A DNA stretch of 64,000 nt from Asticcacaulis excentricus CB 48 (GTDB lineage: Bacteria; Pseudomonadota; Alphaproteobacteria; Caulobacterales; Caulobacteraceae). Positions 9,034 to 17,295 of the stretch are shown piece by piece. Below the pieces are notes generated by a model. The model had not been told where the DNA came from. It did no database searches and worked only from the letters and a program-made list of their open reading frames with translations. Numbering within the stretch: the first letter of the stretch is position 1; each line of letters starts with the position of its first letter. The stretch lies in NCBI RefSeq assembly GCF_000175215.2, contig NC_014818.1:1-64000 (forward strand). The letters are read 5' to 3'. A program made the translations under genes and the position numbers.

Positions 9034-9444
9034 ATGGGGCCCGATCCGCACACCGCCGCTGCCGCGTGGCAGCACGCCCACCCGCTGACCATGGTGATGA
9101 TTTCCAGCACGATCTCGCTGATCGTGGTCAGTCTTATCGTGCTGATCCGCTGGGGCGTCAGCCACAAGGCGTGGGCCTTTCACCCGGAGGGGCCGCGCGG
9201 TTTCCTGAAAGACGAATGCGTGCGCTGGGGGGCGATCCTGCTGCCCTATCTGGTGCTGTCGATCGCGTTCAAAGTCTTCATCTATGACCTGCACCCGGAA
9301 TGGAACCGCCCGGAGGTATGGGTAGGTTTCGCTATCGTGGCCATTGTGGGCCGCCGTCTGCTGGCACGTCACCCCTTCATAAAGGCCATGGGTCGCCACA
9401 TTGATCTGGCCAAGGCGCAGGCCAAGGCTGCGGCCAAAGGCTGA
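9034..9444 (+). CDS. Hypothetical inner-membrane protein
   Basis: About 136 aa, not recognised as a named family. The ATG at 9034 is preferred over the one at 9028 because GAGGGG at 9022-9027 is correctly spaced only for the later start. Three hydrophobic segments are visible at about residues 18-40, 66-83 and 95-108, with a basic, alanine-rich tail (AKAQAKAAAKG). Ends 7 bp from the convergent MFS gene. The codon pattern and ribosome-binding site support it as real, but no function is suggested. Confidence 0.6.
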   Translation: MGPDPHTAAAAWQHAHPLTMVMISSTISLIVVSLIVLIRWGVSHKAWAFHPEGPRGFLKDECVRWGAILLPYLVLSIAFKVFIYDLHPEWNRPEVWVGFAIVAIVGRRLLARHPFIKAMGRHIDLAKAQAKAAAKG

Positions 9445-9451
9445 GCCGATT

Positions 9452-10672
9452 TTACGCTTGGGCCTGAGAGGCATAAACCCGCGACAGGTGCAAAACGCCG
9501 ACCGCCGCCAGATAGACCGTACCGGCGACAAAGAATATCAGGCTGTAAGAGCCGGTATACTCCAGCACCACGCCTGAAAACAGCGCCATTAGCATAGCGC
9601 CCACCGCCCCCGCCGCCCCGCCAAGGCCGACGACGCTGCCAACCACCTCCGGCGGGAAAAGGTCCGACGGCACGGCCAGCAGATTGGCCGAAAAAGCCTG
9701 ATGCGCGGCGGCTGCTACGGCCACGATCACGACTGACAGCCATAGCCAGGGACTGAGCGGCACCGCGACCAGGGGCAGGATGACCAGCGCGCAGGCGAGC
9801 ATCACGCGGCTGCGCGACTGTCCGACACTGAGGCCACGCGCCATCAGACGCGCCGAGGCCCAGCCGCCGATGATGCTGCCTAAATCGGCCAGCATAAAGA
9901 TCAGCAATAAAGGCACGCCAAACTGCCGCAAATCCAGACTGTGGGTGCGATAAAGAAAGTCCGGAAGCCAGAACAGATAGAGCCACCACACGGGCACGGT
10001 GAGGAACTTCACCACAATATAGACCCACGCGCGCCGCGTCCGGATCACCTGCGCCAGTGCGGACCAGCTGGGCGGCGCTAAGGGCCGCGGTGCCTCCGCC
10101 GTCTGTGGCCGCTTATACATTCTGAACCACAGGAGCAGCCATAGAAAGCTGACAAGGCCTGTGATCAGAAACGCCCCGCGCCAGCCATAGGTCTGGGTGA
10201 GCCATGGCACGAGCGCCAGAGTGAGCAGAGCCCCGGAGGCCGAGCCGGCGTTAAAGAGGCCAATGGCCAACGCGCGTTCCTGCGCGTGGAACCCCTCGGA
10301 AATCGCCTTCAGACGCGCGGGAAAGGTGCCGGATTCGCCCACCCCCAGCAGAAAGCGGATCAGACCAAACTGCGCGGTTGTGGTGGCCAGCCCCAGCAGG
10401 GTGTGTGCCGCTGCCCATAAGGTAAAGGCCCCGGCATAGCCCAGCCGCGCGCCGACACGGTCCATCAGTGGCCCGAAGGTCAGAAACCCCACCACAAAGG
10501 CCGCGTGAAAGGCGATCACCACGCTGGAATAGTCGATTTCAGACCAGCCCAGTTCGGCCTGCATCATCGGTTTGAGCAGGCCAAACATCTGACGGTCCAT
10601 ATAGGTCAGGCAGGAGGCCACAAAGATGAGGCCCACGACCCGCCAGGGTCGGCGCCGCGCGCCCGTTTCCAT
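9452..10672 (-). CDS. MFS transporter, anion:cation symporter (ACS/ExuT-like) family
   Basis: 406 aa with about 12 membrane segments. DRQMFGLLKPMMQAELGW near the N-terminus, GVGESGTFPARLKAISEGF and LFNAGSASGALL are characteristic of the hexuronate/phthalate-type ACS group of the major facilitator superfamily; the 32.5-kb transporter has the same blocks. CAGGT lies six bases before the ATG. Only 77 bp separate it from the acetylesterase gene upstream on the same strand, so the pair probably forms an operon importing sugars or uronates released outside the cell. The exact substrate (hexuronate, aldobiouronate or other acid sugar) is an inference from family and neighbours. Confidence 0.88.
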   Translation of the reverse strand: METGARRRPWRVVGLIFVASCLTYMDRQMFGLLKPMMQAELGWSEIDYSSVVIAFHAAFVVGFLTFGPLMDRVGARLGYAGAFTLWAAAHTLLGLATTTAQFGLIRFLLGVGESGTFPARLKAISEGFHAQERALAIGLFNAGSASGALLTLALVPWLTQTYGWRGAFLITGLVSFLWLLLWFRMYKRPQTAEAPRPLAPPSWSALAQVIRTRRAWVYIVVKFLTVPVWWLYLFWLPDFLYRTHSLDLRQFGVPLLLIFMLADLGSIIGGWASARLMARGLSVGQSRSRVMLACALVILPLVAVPLSPWLWLSVVIVAVAAAAHQAFSANLLAVPSDLFPPEVVGSVVGLGGAAGAVGAMLMALFSGVVLEYTGSYSLIFFVAGTVYLAAVGVLHLSRVYASQAQA

Positions 10673-10749
10673 CGCTTACCTGTCCCGTCTTTTGTTTGCC
10701 TGATCATGGGGCAAAGACGGGGCCTTGTCACGCACGGGCAAGCCACCCC

Positions 10750-12747
10750 TTATAAGCCGGGCGGCATAGGCAGGCTGAAGGGCACGACCGGCAGGCCGCT
10801 CTTGCCATAGAGATTAACCGGCGGTGAGCCCTGCCAGGCGTAGCGCACCTGACGCGCGGACGCGTCGGCGGGAAGGCGTACGGTGTCGCCCTCGACCTGC
10901 GCCGGAACGAAGCGGCACTTGCCCGCGGTGTCGCACAGCTCAAAGGTCGCGGCTTCGTGCGAGCCGTAGGCGATCAGGCTGCCGCCCGTATCGGTAAAAC
11001 GCACGCGGATTGCGTCAGGGGCGGCTTCGGCCTTAACCGGTGACGGCGCGCGCAACAGCGGACGACCATAGGCGACACGCAGCATCTCAGTGCCCAGACG
11101 CGCCCCGACCTCATCCTTATGCGCCGGGTGAATGTCATAAGAGACGCCGAGATCGATCAGGACAGCAAGGCCCATGTGCGGGTCCTTCGCTACGGTCAGG
11201 CGCTGCGCTTCCCGCAGCCTTGCCCAGTCATTGTCGCCCGGCACAGCACTGCGCGGTCCATAGCCCGGCAGTTGTGCGATGATCACCGGCAGGGCTGGAT
11301 CGTGGAAAAACGACCGCCACGAGGCCGCCCAGCCGTCCAGCAGCTCCGCATAGGTCGCCGCCTCGGCCGTATTGGTTTCGCCCTGATACCAAGCGATGCC
11401 TTTCAGCGCAAAACCGTCGAGCGGGGCGATCATGCCGTTCCACAACATGCTGACGCCACGCGGCGCGGCCCACGGCACGAAGGGCGGCGGCGTCTTCCAG
11501 TTGCGGCGCTCTGACCCGGTCTGATAGCGCCACGGCCCGGACAGATCGACCGAAGGCGCACCGCTCAACTCAAGGTGCAACTCCCCCGCCTTGCCGATCA
11601 GCCCGCCGGCTCCGCGCTCATCGAGCACGCGGATAACGATGTGATTGCGCCCGGACCTGAGAAGTCCCGCGGGAAGGGTGTAGGCGCGGGGTTCACTGCC
11701 CAGCAGCGTTGCGCCGACCACATGACCGTTGACCCACACCTGATCGCGCTCATCAATTCGCCCCAGCCGCAGGATGGCGGGTTTGCCCGCCTGTTCCGCC
11801 GTCAGCTCGACGCTATGTCGATACCACATCAGGCCATCAAAGGCGCGCAAAGCCGCGATGCCGGAACGCTCCCATGTGCCGGGCAGCGGCATTTGGGGCC
11901 ATTGACGATCATCAAAAGCCGGGGTGTGCCAGTTAGCGGCGGCGGTATCGGCGGTTTTGGCCCAGGCGTCCGTCGCCGCAATCAGCTCCGCCGTGGCCGC
12001 CTTTGGATCGCTAGCAAAAGCATTCAGGCGCTTGATATCGGCGGCATAGTCAGGGCGTTGGCCAAGAACCGCCGGAGCCATCCAGTCTTCGATCGAGGTG
12101 CCACCCCACGACGACTGCACCAGACCGATGGGAGCCCCGGTATTGGCGGCAGCCATAGTGCGCGCCATATGCCAGCAGGCAGCGGAAAAGCCCGGCAGAG
12201 TTTCCGGCCCGGCCAGCGCCCACGCCTGTTCCGGCGTTACAAAGCGCTCGGCGCGTGGGCTGGCTGTGCGCTTGACCTTGAACAGGCGAACGGGCTTGCC
12301 CTCCCCCTCTTCAGCCGTGCGCTTGGGGTAGGAGGTATCGCCGACCGACAGGTCCATGTTCGACTGACCCGAGCAGAGGAAGACATCGCCCGCGACCACG
12401 TCTTTTAGCGCCAGGCGGCTGCCATCCGACGCGCTTACCTCTAATGTGCCGCTGGCCCCGTCCGTAACCGGCGGCAAGGTGGCGCGCCATTGCCCACCGC
12501 TATCCGCTTTGGCAGTGACCGAGGCGGTCCCAAAGCGCACGGTGATCGTGGTCCCGGCGGGCGCATCGCCGCGCAGGCTGACGGGCTTTCCGCGCTGAAG
12601 CACCATATGATCGCCGAACAAAGGGTCAATTTTGAGCGCGTTTTGCGGGGCCTGTGAGGCTTGTGGGGCTTGGGCACTGGCGGCTGAGGTCAGCGCCATA
12701 AGGCCCGCCCCGATGGCCGCAGCCCGTCGGGCGGTCTTCCTGATCAT
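10750..12747 (-). CDS. Exported sialate/acetyl-polysaccharide O-acetylesterase (SGNH, DUF303/SASA family)
   Basis: 665 aa from the ATG at 12747, preceded by AGGAAG and followed by a signal peptide (MIRKTARRAAAIGAGLMALT onward, cleaved after ...ASA). An upstream in-frame start would hide the signal peptide. Domains in order: an N-terminal beta-sandwich (FGDHMVLQRGKPVSLRG), the SGNH block with nucleophile Ser in LCSGQSNMDLSVGD, an inserted GH2-like beta-sandwich (WYRHSVELTAEQAG, DQVWVNGHVVG), then GIAWYQGETNT and DIHPAHKDEVG, which supply the catalytic Asp/His. Family members deacetylate sialic acids, xylan or pectic side chains. Given the lyase across the divergent promoter, removal of acetyl groups from a pectin-like polymer is most likely. 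Controlled with the divergent receptor operon by the intervening operators. Confidence 0.9.
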   Translation of the reverse strand: MIRKTARRAAAIGAGLMALTSAASAQAPQASQAPQNALKIDPLFGDHMVLQRGKPVSLRGDAPAGTTITVRFGTASVTAKADSGGQWRATLPPVTDGASGTLEVSASDGSRLALKDVVAGDVFLCSGQSNMDLSVGDTSYPKRTAEEGEGKPVRLFKVKRTASPRAERFVTPEQAWALAGPETLPGFSAACWHMARTMAAANTGAPIGLVQSSWGGTSIEDWMAPAVLGQRPDYAADIKRLNAFASDPKAATAELIAATDAWAKTADTAAANWHTPAFDDRQWPQMPLPGTWERSGIAALRAFDGLMWYRHSVELTAEQAGKPAILRLGRIDERDQVWVNGHVVGATLLGSEPRAYTLPAGLLRSGRNHIVIRVLDERGAGGLIGKAGELHLELSGAPSVDLSGPWRYQTGSERRNWKTPPPFVPWAAPRGVSMLWNGMIAPLDGFALKGIAWYQGETNTAEAATYAELLDGWAASWRSFFHDPALPVIIAQLPGYGPRSAVPGDNDWARLREAQRLTVAKDPHMGLAVLIDLGVSYDIHPAHKDEVGARLGTEMLRVAYGRPLLRAPSPVKAEAAPDAIRVRFTDTGGSLIAYGSHEAATFELCDTAGKCRFVPAQVEGDTVRLPADASARQVRYAWQGSPPVNLYGKSGLPVVPFSLPMPPGL

Positions 12748-12837
12748 GCGTGTCTTCCTGTGTTCACTCTTGTTTTGCCCAGCTGCGCACAGACGCAGAG
12801 GTTTGCCCAGAGTTATCCGGGAAGGTAAGCAAAAAAA

Positions 12838-12849
12838 GATACCGGTGTC
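12838..12849. promoter_or_regulatory. Candidate LacI-family operator, esterase-proximal copy
   Basis: GATACCGGTGTC, a near-perfect 12-bp palindrome about 90 bp upstream of the esterase start. It is the exact reverse complement of the copy at 12927-12938. Even-symmetry palindromes with a central CCGG or CG step are typical of LacI-family operators, and a LacI-family gene is encoded about 3.3 kb downstream. Binding by that regulator is an inference. Confidence 0.5.
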
Positions 12850-12868
12850 TATTTCAATCCCGGATCTA

Positions 12869-12880
12869 CGACTTAAGTCG
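12869..12880. promoter_or_regulatory. 12-bp perfect palindrome in divergent promoter region
   Basis: CGACTTAAGTCG, a perfect palindrome located between the two GAYACCGGTRTC sites. It could be a binding site for a second regulator or chance; nothing else supports a role. Confidence 0.25.
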
Positions 12881-12926
12881 AACACCTTTCTTTAAAGACA
12901 AAGGATTGAGTGTCGGATTCAAACTT

Positions 12927-12938
12927 GACACCGGTATC
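12927..12938. promoter_or_regulatory. Candidate LacI-family operator, receptor-proximal copy
   Basis: GACACCGGTATC, 63 bp upstream of the TonB-dependent receptor start. Centre-to-centre distance to its partner copy is 89 bp, which would permit looping across the divergent promoters. TCGGATTC repeats flank and overlap it (12913-12920 and 12937-12944). Confidence 0.5.
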
Positions 12939-13001
12939 GGATTCGATTTACGCCATACCCATAGCCGGGCGTAGATAAAAAAAGCCCGCGGAGGAACACC
13001 C

Positions 13002-16000
13002 ATGATGCCATCTTTCCTGACGGGCGCCCGGCCCTTCAAGGCGGCCTGCCTATCAACCGTCGCCGCTTCCGCCCTTACCCTTCTGGCCGGGCTGAACCCC
13101 GCCATGGCCCAGACCAGCCAGGCCGCAGAGCCCGCCACCGCTAACGACGGCGTCGAAGTCGTCGTAGTGCGCGGTATTCGCGGGTCGCTGAATGACGCGC
13201 TGGAAATCCGCCGCAAATCGGATGTCATCCTCGATGGGATCTCCGCCGATGATATCGGCTCGACCCCCGACCTTAATCTGGGGGAGGCACTGCAACGCAT
13301 CCCCGGCGTGCAGATCAACCGCTCCGACGACCGCCGTGACGCGACGATCAGCGTGCGCGGCCTGCCCAGCGAATACACCAAGACGACCGTGATGGGACAA
13401 AGCATCGCCGCCCCGACTCTGGGTACGCGCGGATCGGGCAATCCGTTCGGCATCTATGACGCTTCGATCTTTGGCGGGGCCGATGTGGTCAAATCCTTCT
13501 CGGCCGACATGCCGGCGGGGGGGCTGGGCTCGGTAGTCAATCTGCGCATCCGCCCGGCCCTGTCGCGCAAGGAAGGCGGCGTCTTCCGCGCCGAAGCGCA
13601 ATGGGAAGAGACCACGGCCAAGCTCAACCCCGCCTTCTTCGTCACGGGCTCGAAGAAGCTGTCACCGGATTTTGGCATCTACGGCACCCTGTCCTACTCG
13701 CGCCAGCTGTTCCGCCGCGACACCATCCGCATCAATGCCTATACGGCCTATACGCAGGCCCGCCTGACGCAGTTGGCGGCGGGTAATCCCGCCTTCGCCA
13801 TTCCGGCCACCACGGACGGCGTCGCCAATCAGGTCGTCTATCCATCCGAAGTGCGGCAGTATTCGCGCACCTCCGACGGCTATCGCCTGTCGGGTGCCGC
13901 GGGCTTTGAATGGCGCGTCAATGACGCCCTAAATGTGCGCCTCGATGCGATTGCCACACGCCGCGATCTGGATGAGGCCAATCTCGACATCCTCACGGCC
14001 TTCGCCTCAGACACGACCGGCATTGTGACGCCGCTCAGCAATCCGGTGAAGGTCGGGCAGTTCGACCGCGGATCCGACGGCACCATCGAAAACGTCTATG
14101 TGGTCAACAAGGTTCAGGCCAGCGACGTACAACTGCCCATTGGCAACCGCGGCATGCCGTCAGTTGACGAAAGCTTTGCCCTCTATCCGCAGATCAACTT
14201 CCGCACCGGGGCCTGGCGCATTGATGCCATTGGCACCCTTTCCGAAGCCTTGGGCACGCGCGATGAATACCTCTATGAGCAACGTGTTCAGCCGACGACG
14301 GGCCGCACCGACACCAATGGCGACGGCATCGACGATACGACCAATGGCATCACCGCCGTGCTTGATACCGGCCTTGGCGATTACAGGAACTACCGCCTCG
14401 ATCTCAACCTGCCCGCGCGACTGCTGAACGTCGTGGGCCCCTATACGGTCAGTGCCGGCAATGCCATTCAGGCGCGCAATGGTCTGCGCCCGGAAAACGT
14501 CGTCTTTACCGCCAGCGGAGCCAATCATCGGGTGCGGCGTAGCCTCTATGCGCTGGACCTAAAGGCGGTACGCGAACTCGATTTCGGCCCCATCACCAGC
14601 ATCGAGTTCGGCGTCTATTATTCGAAGGAAAAGGCCCGGCAAATCTATCAGGAAAACGCCAATCTGGGCCTTCAGCTGAACAATCTGACCAACGACATTT
14701 TCAAGCTGAACGATGCAGTCACCAAGGGCGGCAACTTCTTCGGCTCAGGCGCGCCCCATGCCGAAATTGATAACTTCTGGTCGGTCGATTACCGCCTGAT
14801 CCAGCAGCAGATCTTCCCGGTGCTTAACACCGTGCCAACCAATGTCGGTTTCACCATGACGGCGGCGCAACTGGCCACCTTCTTCCCGGAACTGACGCCG
14901 GCGGCGCGCAACCGTATCACCTATGCAAAAATCCTTGAGCTGGCCCCGCGCAACGAATTGTCGGGCATGATCCAGCGCTTCCCGCTCAACCGCGTGGCCG
15001 GTCAGAACTTCCGCGCCTCGCGCGAAAACCTCGAAGCCTTTGCCCTGACGCGTTTCGACTTTTCCGAAGTGATGGACCTTAAGGTGCGCGGCAATCTGGG
15101 CCTGCGCTACGTCAAGGCCGACCTGTCGGGCCTGATCGAGGATCAGGCGCTGAACTTCTATCAGGCGCTGGGCTTCACCAGCACCGACTTCCGACCCGGC
15201 TACTTCCTGCCGCCGGAGCCGGCCGGCGGCAGTTATGATGCGCTTTTGCCGTCGATGAACCTGATCGTCGATCTGACGCCCAAGCTGTTGGCGCGCGCCG
15301 CCTATTACGAGACGTTTGAAGCCTTTGATATGGTGGAGTTTTCACCCGCTCCTACCCGCGTGTTGGAAAATGTCGATCCGGATACGGGCGAGTCGCTCAG
15401 CTCCATCCGCATCGACATGAACCGCTTTGACCTGAAACCGCGCAGCTCCAAGGCGTTTGATCTGGGCCTGTCGTGGTATAATCGCCGGGGCAATGTGGTG
15501 GCGCTTGGCTACTTCCACAAAAAGATCGAAAACAATATCGTCCTGCAGAACAACTACTGCCCGGTGGGGCAGAGCTTCAGCGCCGAGGGTCAGACCTTCG
15601 GGCCGCTCTATGTCGATGGCACGGGCTTCTGCCGCATTCAGCAGGGGGCCACGACCGACCTCGGCAATCAGCGCATCACGATTAACCGCACCATCAATGA
15701 CCCGAACGCCATTACGGTCGAGGGCTTTGAATTCCAGGTTCAGCAGGACTTCTCCTTCCTCCCCGGCCTCTGGAAGAATTTCGGCATGGTCTTCAACGCC
15801 ACTAAGGTCACCTCCAGCGGGGCCAATGGCTCCAAGCTCTATGGCGTGGCCGACAGCACCTACAACCTGATCGGCTATTACGAAGACGACAAGTGGCAGG
15901 CGCGTCTGGCCTATAACTACGCGTCCGATATCCTGCTCGAAGGCGGCTCGACCTTTACCGGCTCCTCCAGCCGCGTGCGGCCGCGCGGTCAGCTCGACTT

Positions 16001-16160
16001 CTCCGGTGCTTACACGCCAAATGCCACGACGGAGGTGCGCCTTGAGGTCTATAACCTCACCAATTCGCGGCGCGAGGAATACGAAGGCGTCGAGGCCTTT
16101 AACCGCGTTGCAGATTACGACGGCATCACCTATTCCCTCAGCGTAACAAAGAAATTCTAA
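13002..16160 (+). CDS. TonB-dependent receptor
   Basis: A 1052-aa outer-membrane receptor. A long signal peptide ends near residue 36 (GLNPAMA, then QTSQAAEP). The TonB box region is VEVVVVRGIRGS (about residues 49-60), followed by the plug domain with LGEALQRIPGVQINR and ISVRGL, then a long beta-barrel ending in an aromatic C-terminal strand (YSLSVTKKF). GGAGGA lies upstream of the ATG. It belongs to the large carbohydrate-type receptors common in Caulobacterales and Xanthomonadales. It heads an apparent operon with a LacI regulator (15-bp gap) and a beta-helix lyase (13-bp gap), so it likely takes up oligosaccharides made by that lyase and deacetylated by the divergent esterase. Confidence 0.93.
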   Translation: MMPSFLTGARPFKAACLSTVAASALTLLAGLNPAMAQTSQAAEPATANDGVEVVVVRGIRGSLNDALEIRRKSDVILDGISADDIGSTPDLNLGEALQRIPGVQINRSDDRRDATISVRGLPSEYTKTTVMGQSIAAPTLGTRGSGNPFGIYDASIFGGADVVKSFSADMPAGGLGSVVNLRIRPALSRKEGGVFRAEAQWEETTAKLNPAFFVTGSKKLSPDFGIYGTLSYSRQLFRRDTIRINAYTAYTQARLTQLAAGNPAFAIPATTDGVANQVVYPSEVRQYSRTSDGYRLSGAAGFEWRVNDALNVRLDAIATRRDLDEANLDILTAFASDTTGIVTPLSNPVKVGQFDRGSDGTIENVYVVNKVQASDVQLPIGNRGMPSVDESFALYPQINFRTGAWRIDAIGTLSEALGTRDEYLYEQRVQPTTGRTDTNGDGIDDTTNGITAVLDTGLGDYRNYRLDLNLPARLLNVVGPYTVSAGNAIQARNGLRPENVVFTASGANHRVRRSLYALDLKAVRELDFGPITSIEFGVYYSKEKARQIYQENANLGLQLNNLTNDIFKLNDAVTKGGNFFGSGAPHAEIDNFWSVDYRLIQQQIFPVLNTVPTNVGFTMTAAQLATFFPELTPAARNRITYAKILELAPRNELSGMIQRFPLNRVAGQNFRASRENLEAFALTRFDFSEVMDLKVRGNLGLRYVKADLSGLIEDQALNFYQALGFTSTDFRPGYFLPPEPAGGSYDALLPSMNLIVDLTPKLLARAAYYETFEAFDMVEFSPAPTRVLENVDPDTGESLSSIRIDMNRFDLKPRSSKAFDLGLSWYNRRGNVVALGYFHKKIENNIVLQNNYCPVGQSFSAEGQTFGPLYVDGTGFCRIQQGATTDLGNQRITINRTINDPNAITVEGFEFQVQQDFSFLPGLWKNFGMVFNATKVTSSGANGSKLYGVADSTYNLIGYYEDDKWQARLAYNYASDILLEGGSTFTGSSSRVRPRGQLDFSGAYTPNATTEVRLEVYNLTNSRREEYEGVEAFNRVADYDGITYSLSVTKKF

Positions 16161-16175
16161 ACAGGCGTAAACAGC

Positions 16176-17282
16176 GTGGACGACACCAAACGGACCCCGG
16201 CCCCCAAGGACCGCAACGCGGCCCCTCTTGGCCCCTCTGTGCGCAAGCCGGGGTCAGCCCTGACCATTACCGATGTCGCCGAATTTGCCGGGGTATCGAA
16301 AAAGACGGTCAGCCGTGTGCTTAATCGCGAACCGATGAAGGCCACCACGCGGGCAAAGGTCGAGGCCGCGATCGAGACTCTGGGCTTTGTGCCCAATGCG
16401 CAGGCGCGCGCGCTGGCCTTTCGCAAGAATTTTGTGATTGTGCTGTTCATCCACGACTCGACCTCGCCCATGGCCATGACGTTTCAGCGCGGCGTCCTGT
16501 CGGCCATTGGCGACAGCGAGCTGGCTCTGGCCGTGCGACCGGTCAACCGCGAGTCGCCGGAACTTCTGAGTGAGATCGAGACTTTTCTGGCGCGTCAGAA
16601 ACCAATGGGGGCTATCTTCCTGCCGCCCTTGTCCGAGCGCGACGATATTGGTGAGATGTGCCAGAGGCTGAACGTCAAATATGTGCGCGTCGGCTCGGCC
16701 CAGCTCGATATGATGTCTCGCAGCGTATGGTCGAACGACCGCGCAGCGGTGATGGACGCGGTGCGCGACATCGTCGCCCTCGGTCATAAGCGCATCGGCT
16801 TTGTGCGCGGCCCCAAAGGCTTCTTGTCGGCGCGGGAGCGCGAAGCGGGATTCCGTCAGGCGCTGGCGGCGGCCGGGGTCACCCCGGACGAAACGCTGTT
16901 TGCTGACGGACGCTATACGTTCGACTCTGGCCTTGCCGCCGGTGAGACCCTGCTCAGCCTGTCGCAACCGCCGAGCGTGATTTTCGCCAGCAATGATTCC
17001 ATGGCCGCCGGCGTGGTGCGGGCGGCGCATGAAAAGGGGCTGAGGCTGCCGCACGACCTGTCGATTGTCGGCTTTGACGATGGACCGGTCGCTGTGCAGC
17101 TCTGGCCAACCCTGACCACGGTCCACTGGCCAGTGATCGAAATGGGCGTGCTGGCCGTGCACAAGCTGGTCCCTGAAACCCTGCCAGTGGGCGAGGACCC
17201 CGCGGCCCTGCCCTCCATGGTCGCCTCGTCCCTGATACGTCGAGAGTCTCTGGGGGAGTCTCCAGACGCACCCGCCCGATGA
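16176..17282 (+). CDS. LacI-family transcriptional regulator
   Basis: 368 aa with a GTG start. The helix-turn-helix is at about residues 28-52 (TITDVAEFAGVSKKTVSRVL) followed by the hinge region NAQARALAF, and the periplasmic-binding-protein-like effector domain covers the rest (HKRIGFVRGPKGFLSARERE, FASNDSMAAGVV, SIVGFDDGPVA). An N-terminal extension of about 25 residues precedes the HTH. Lies inside the receptor-lyase operon. It is the obvious candidate to bind the paired GAYACCGGTRTC sites 3.3 kb upstream and to respond to a sugar derived from the polymer. The effector is unknown. Confidence 0.92.
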   Translation: MDDTKRTPAPKDRNAAPLGPSVRKPGSALTITDVAEFAGVSKKTVSRVLNREPMKATTRAKVEAAIETLGFVPNAQARALAFRKNFVIVLFIHDSTSPMAMTFQRGVLSAIGDSELALAVRPVNRESPELLSEIETFLARQKPMGAIFLPPLSERDDIGEMCQRLNVKYVRVGSAQLDMMSRSVWSNDRAAVMDAVRDIVALGHKRIGFVRGPKGFLSAREREAGFRQALAAAGVTPDETLFADGRYTFDSGLAAGETLLSLSQPPSVIFASNDSMAAGVVRAAHEKGLRLPHDLSIVGFDDGPVAVQLWPTLTTVHWPVIEMGVLAVHKLVPETLPVGEDPAALPSMVASSLIRRESLGESPDAPAR

Positions 17283-17295
17283 AAGGAATACCGCC

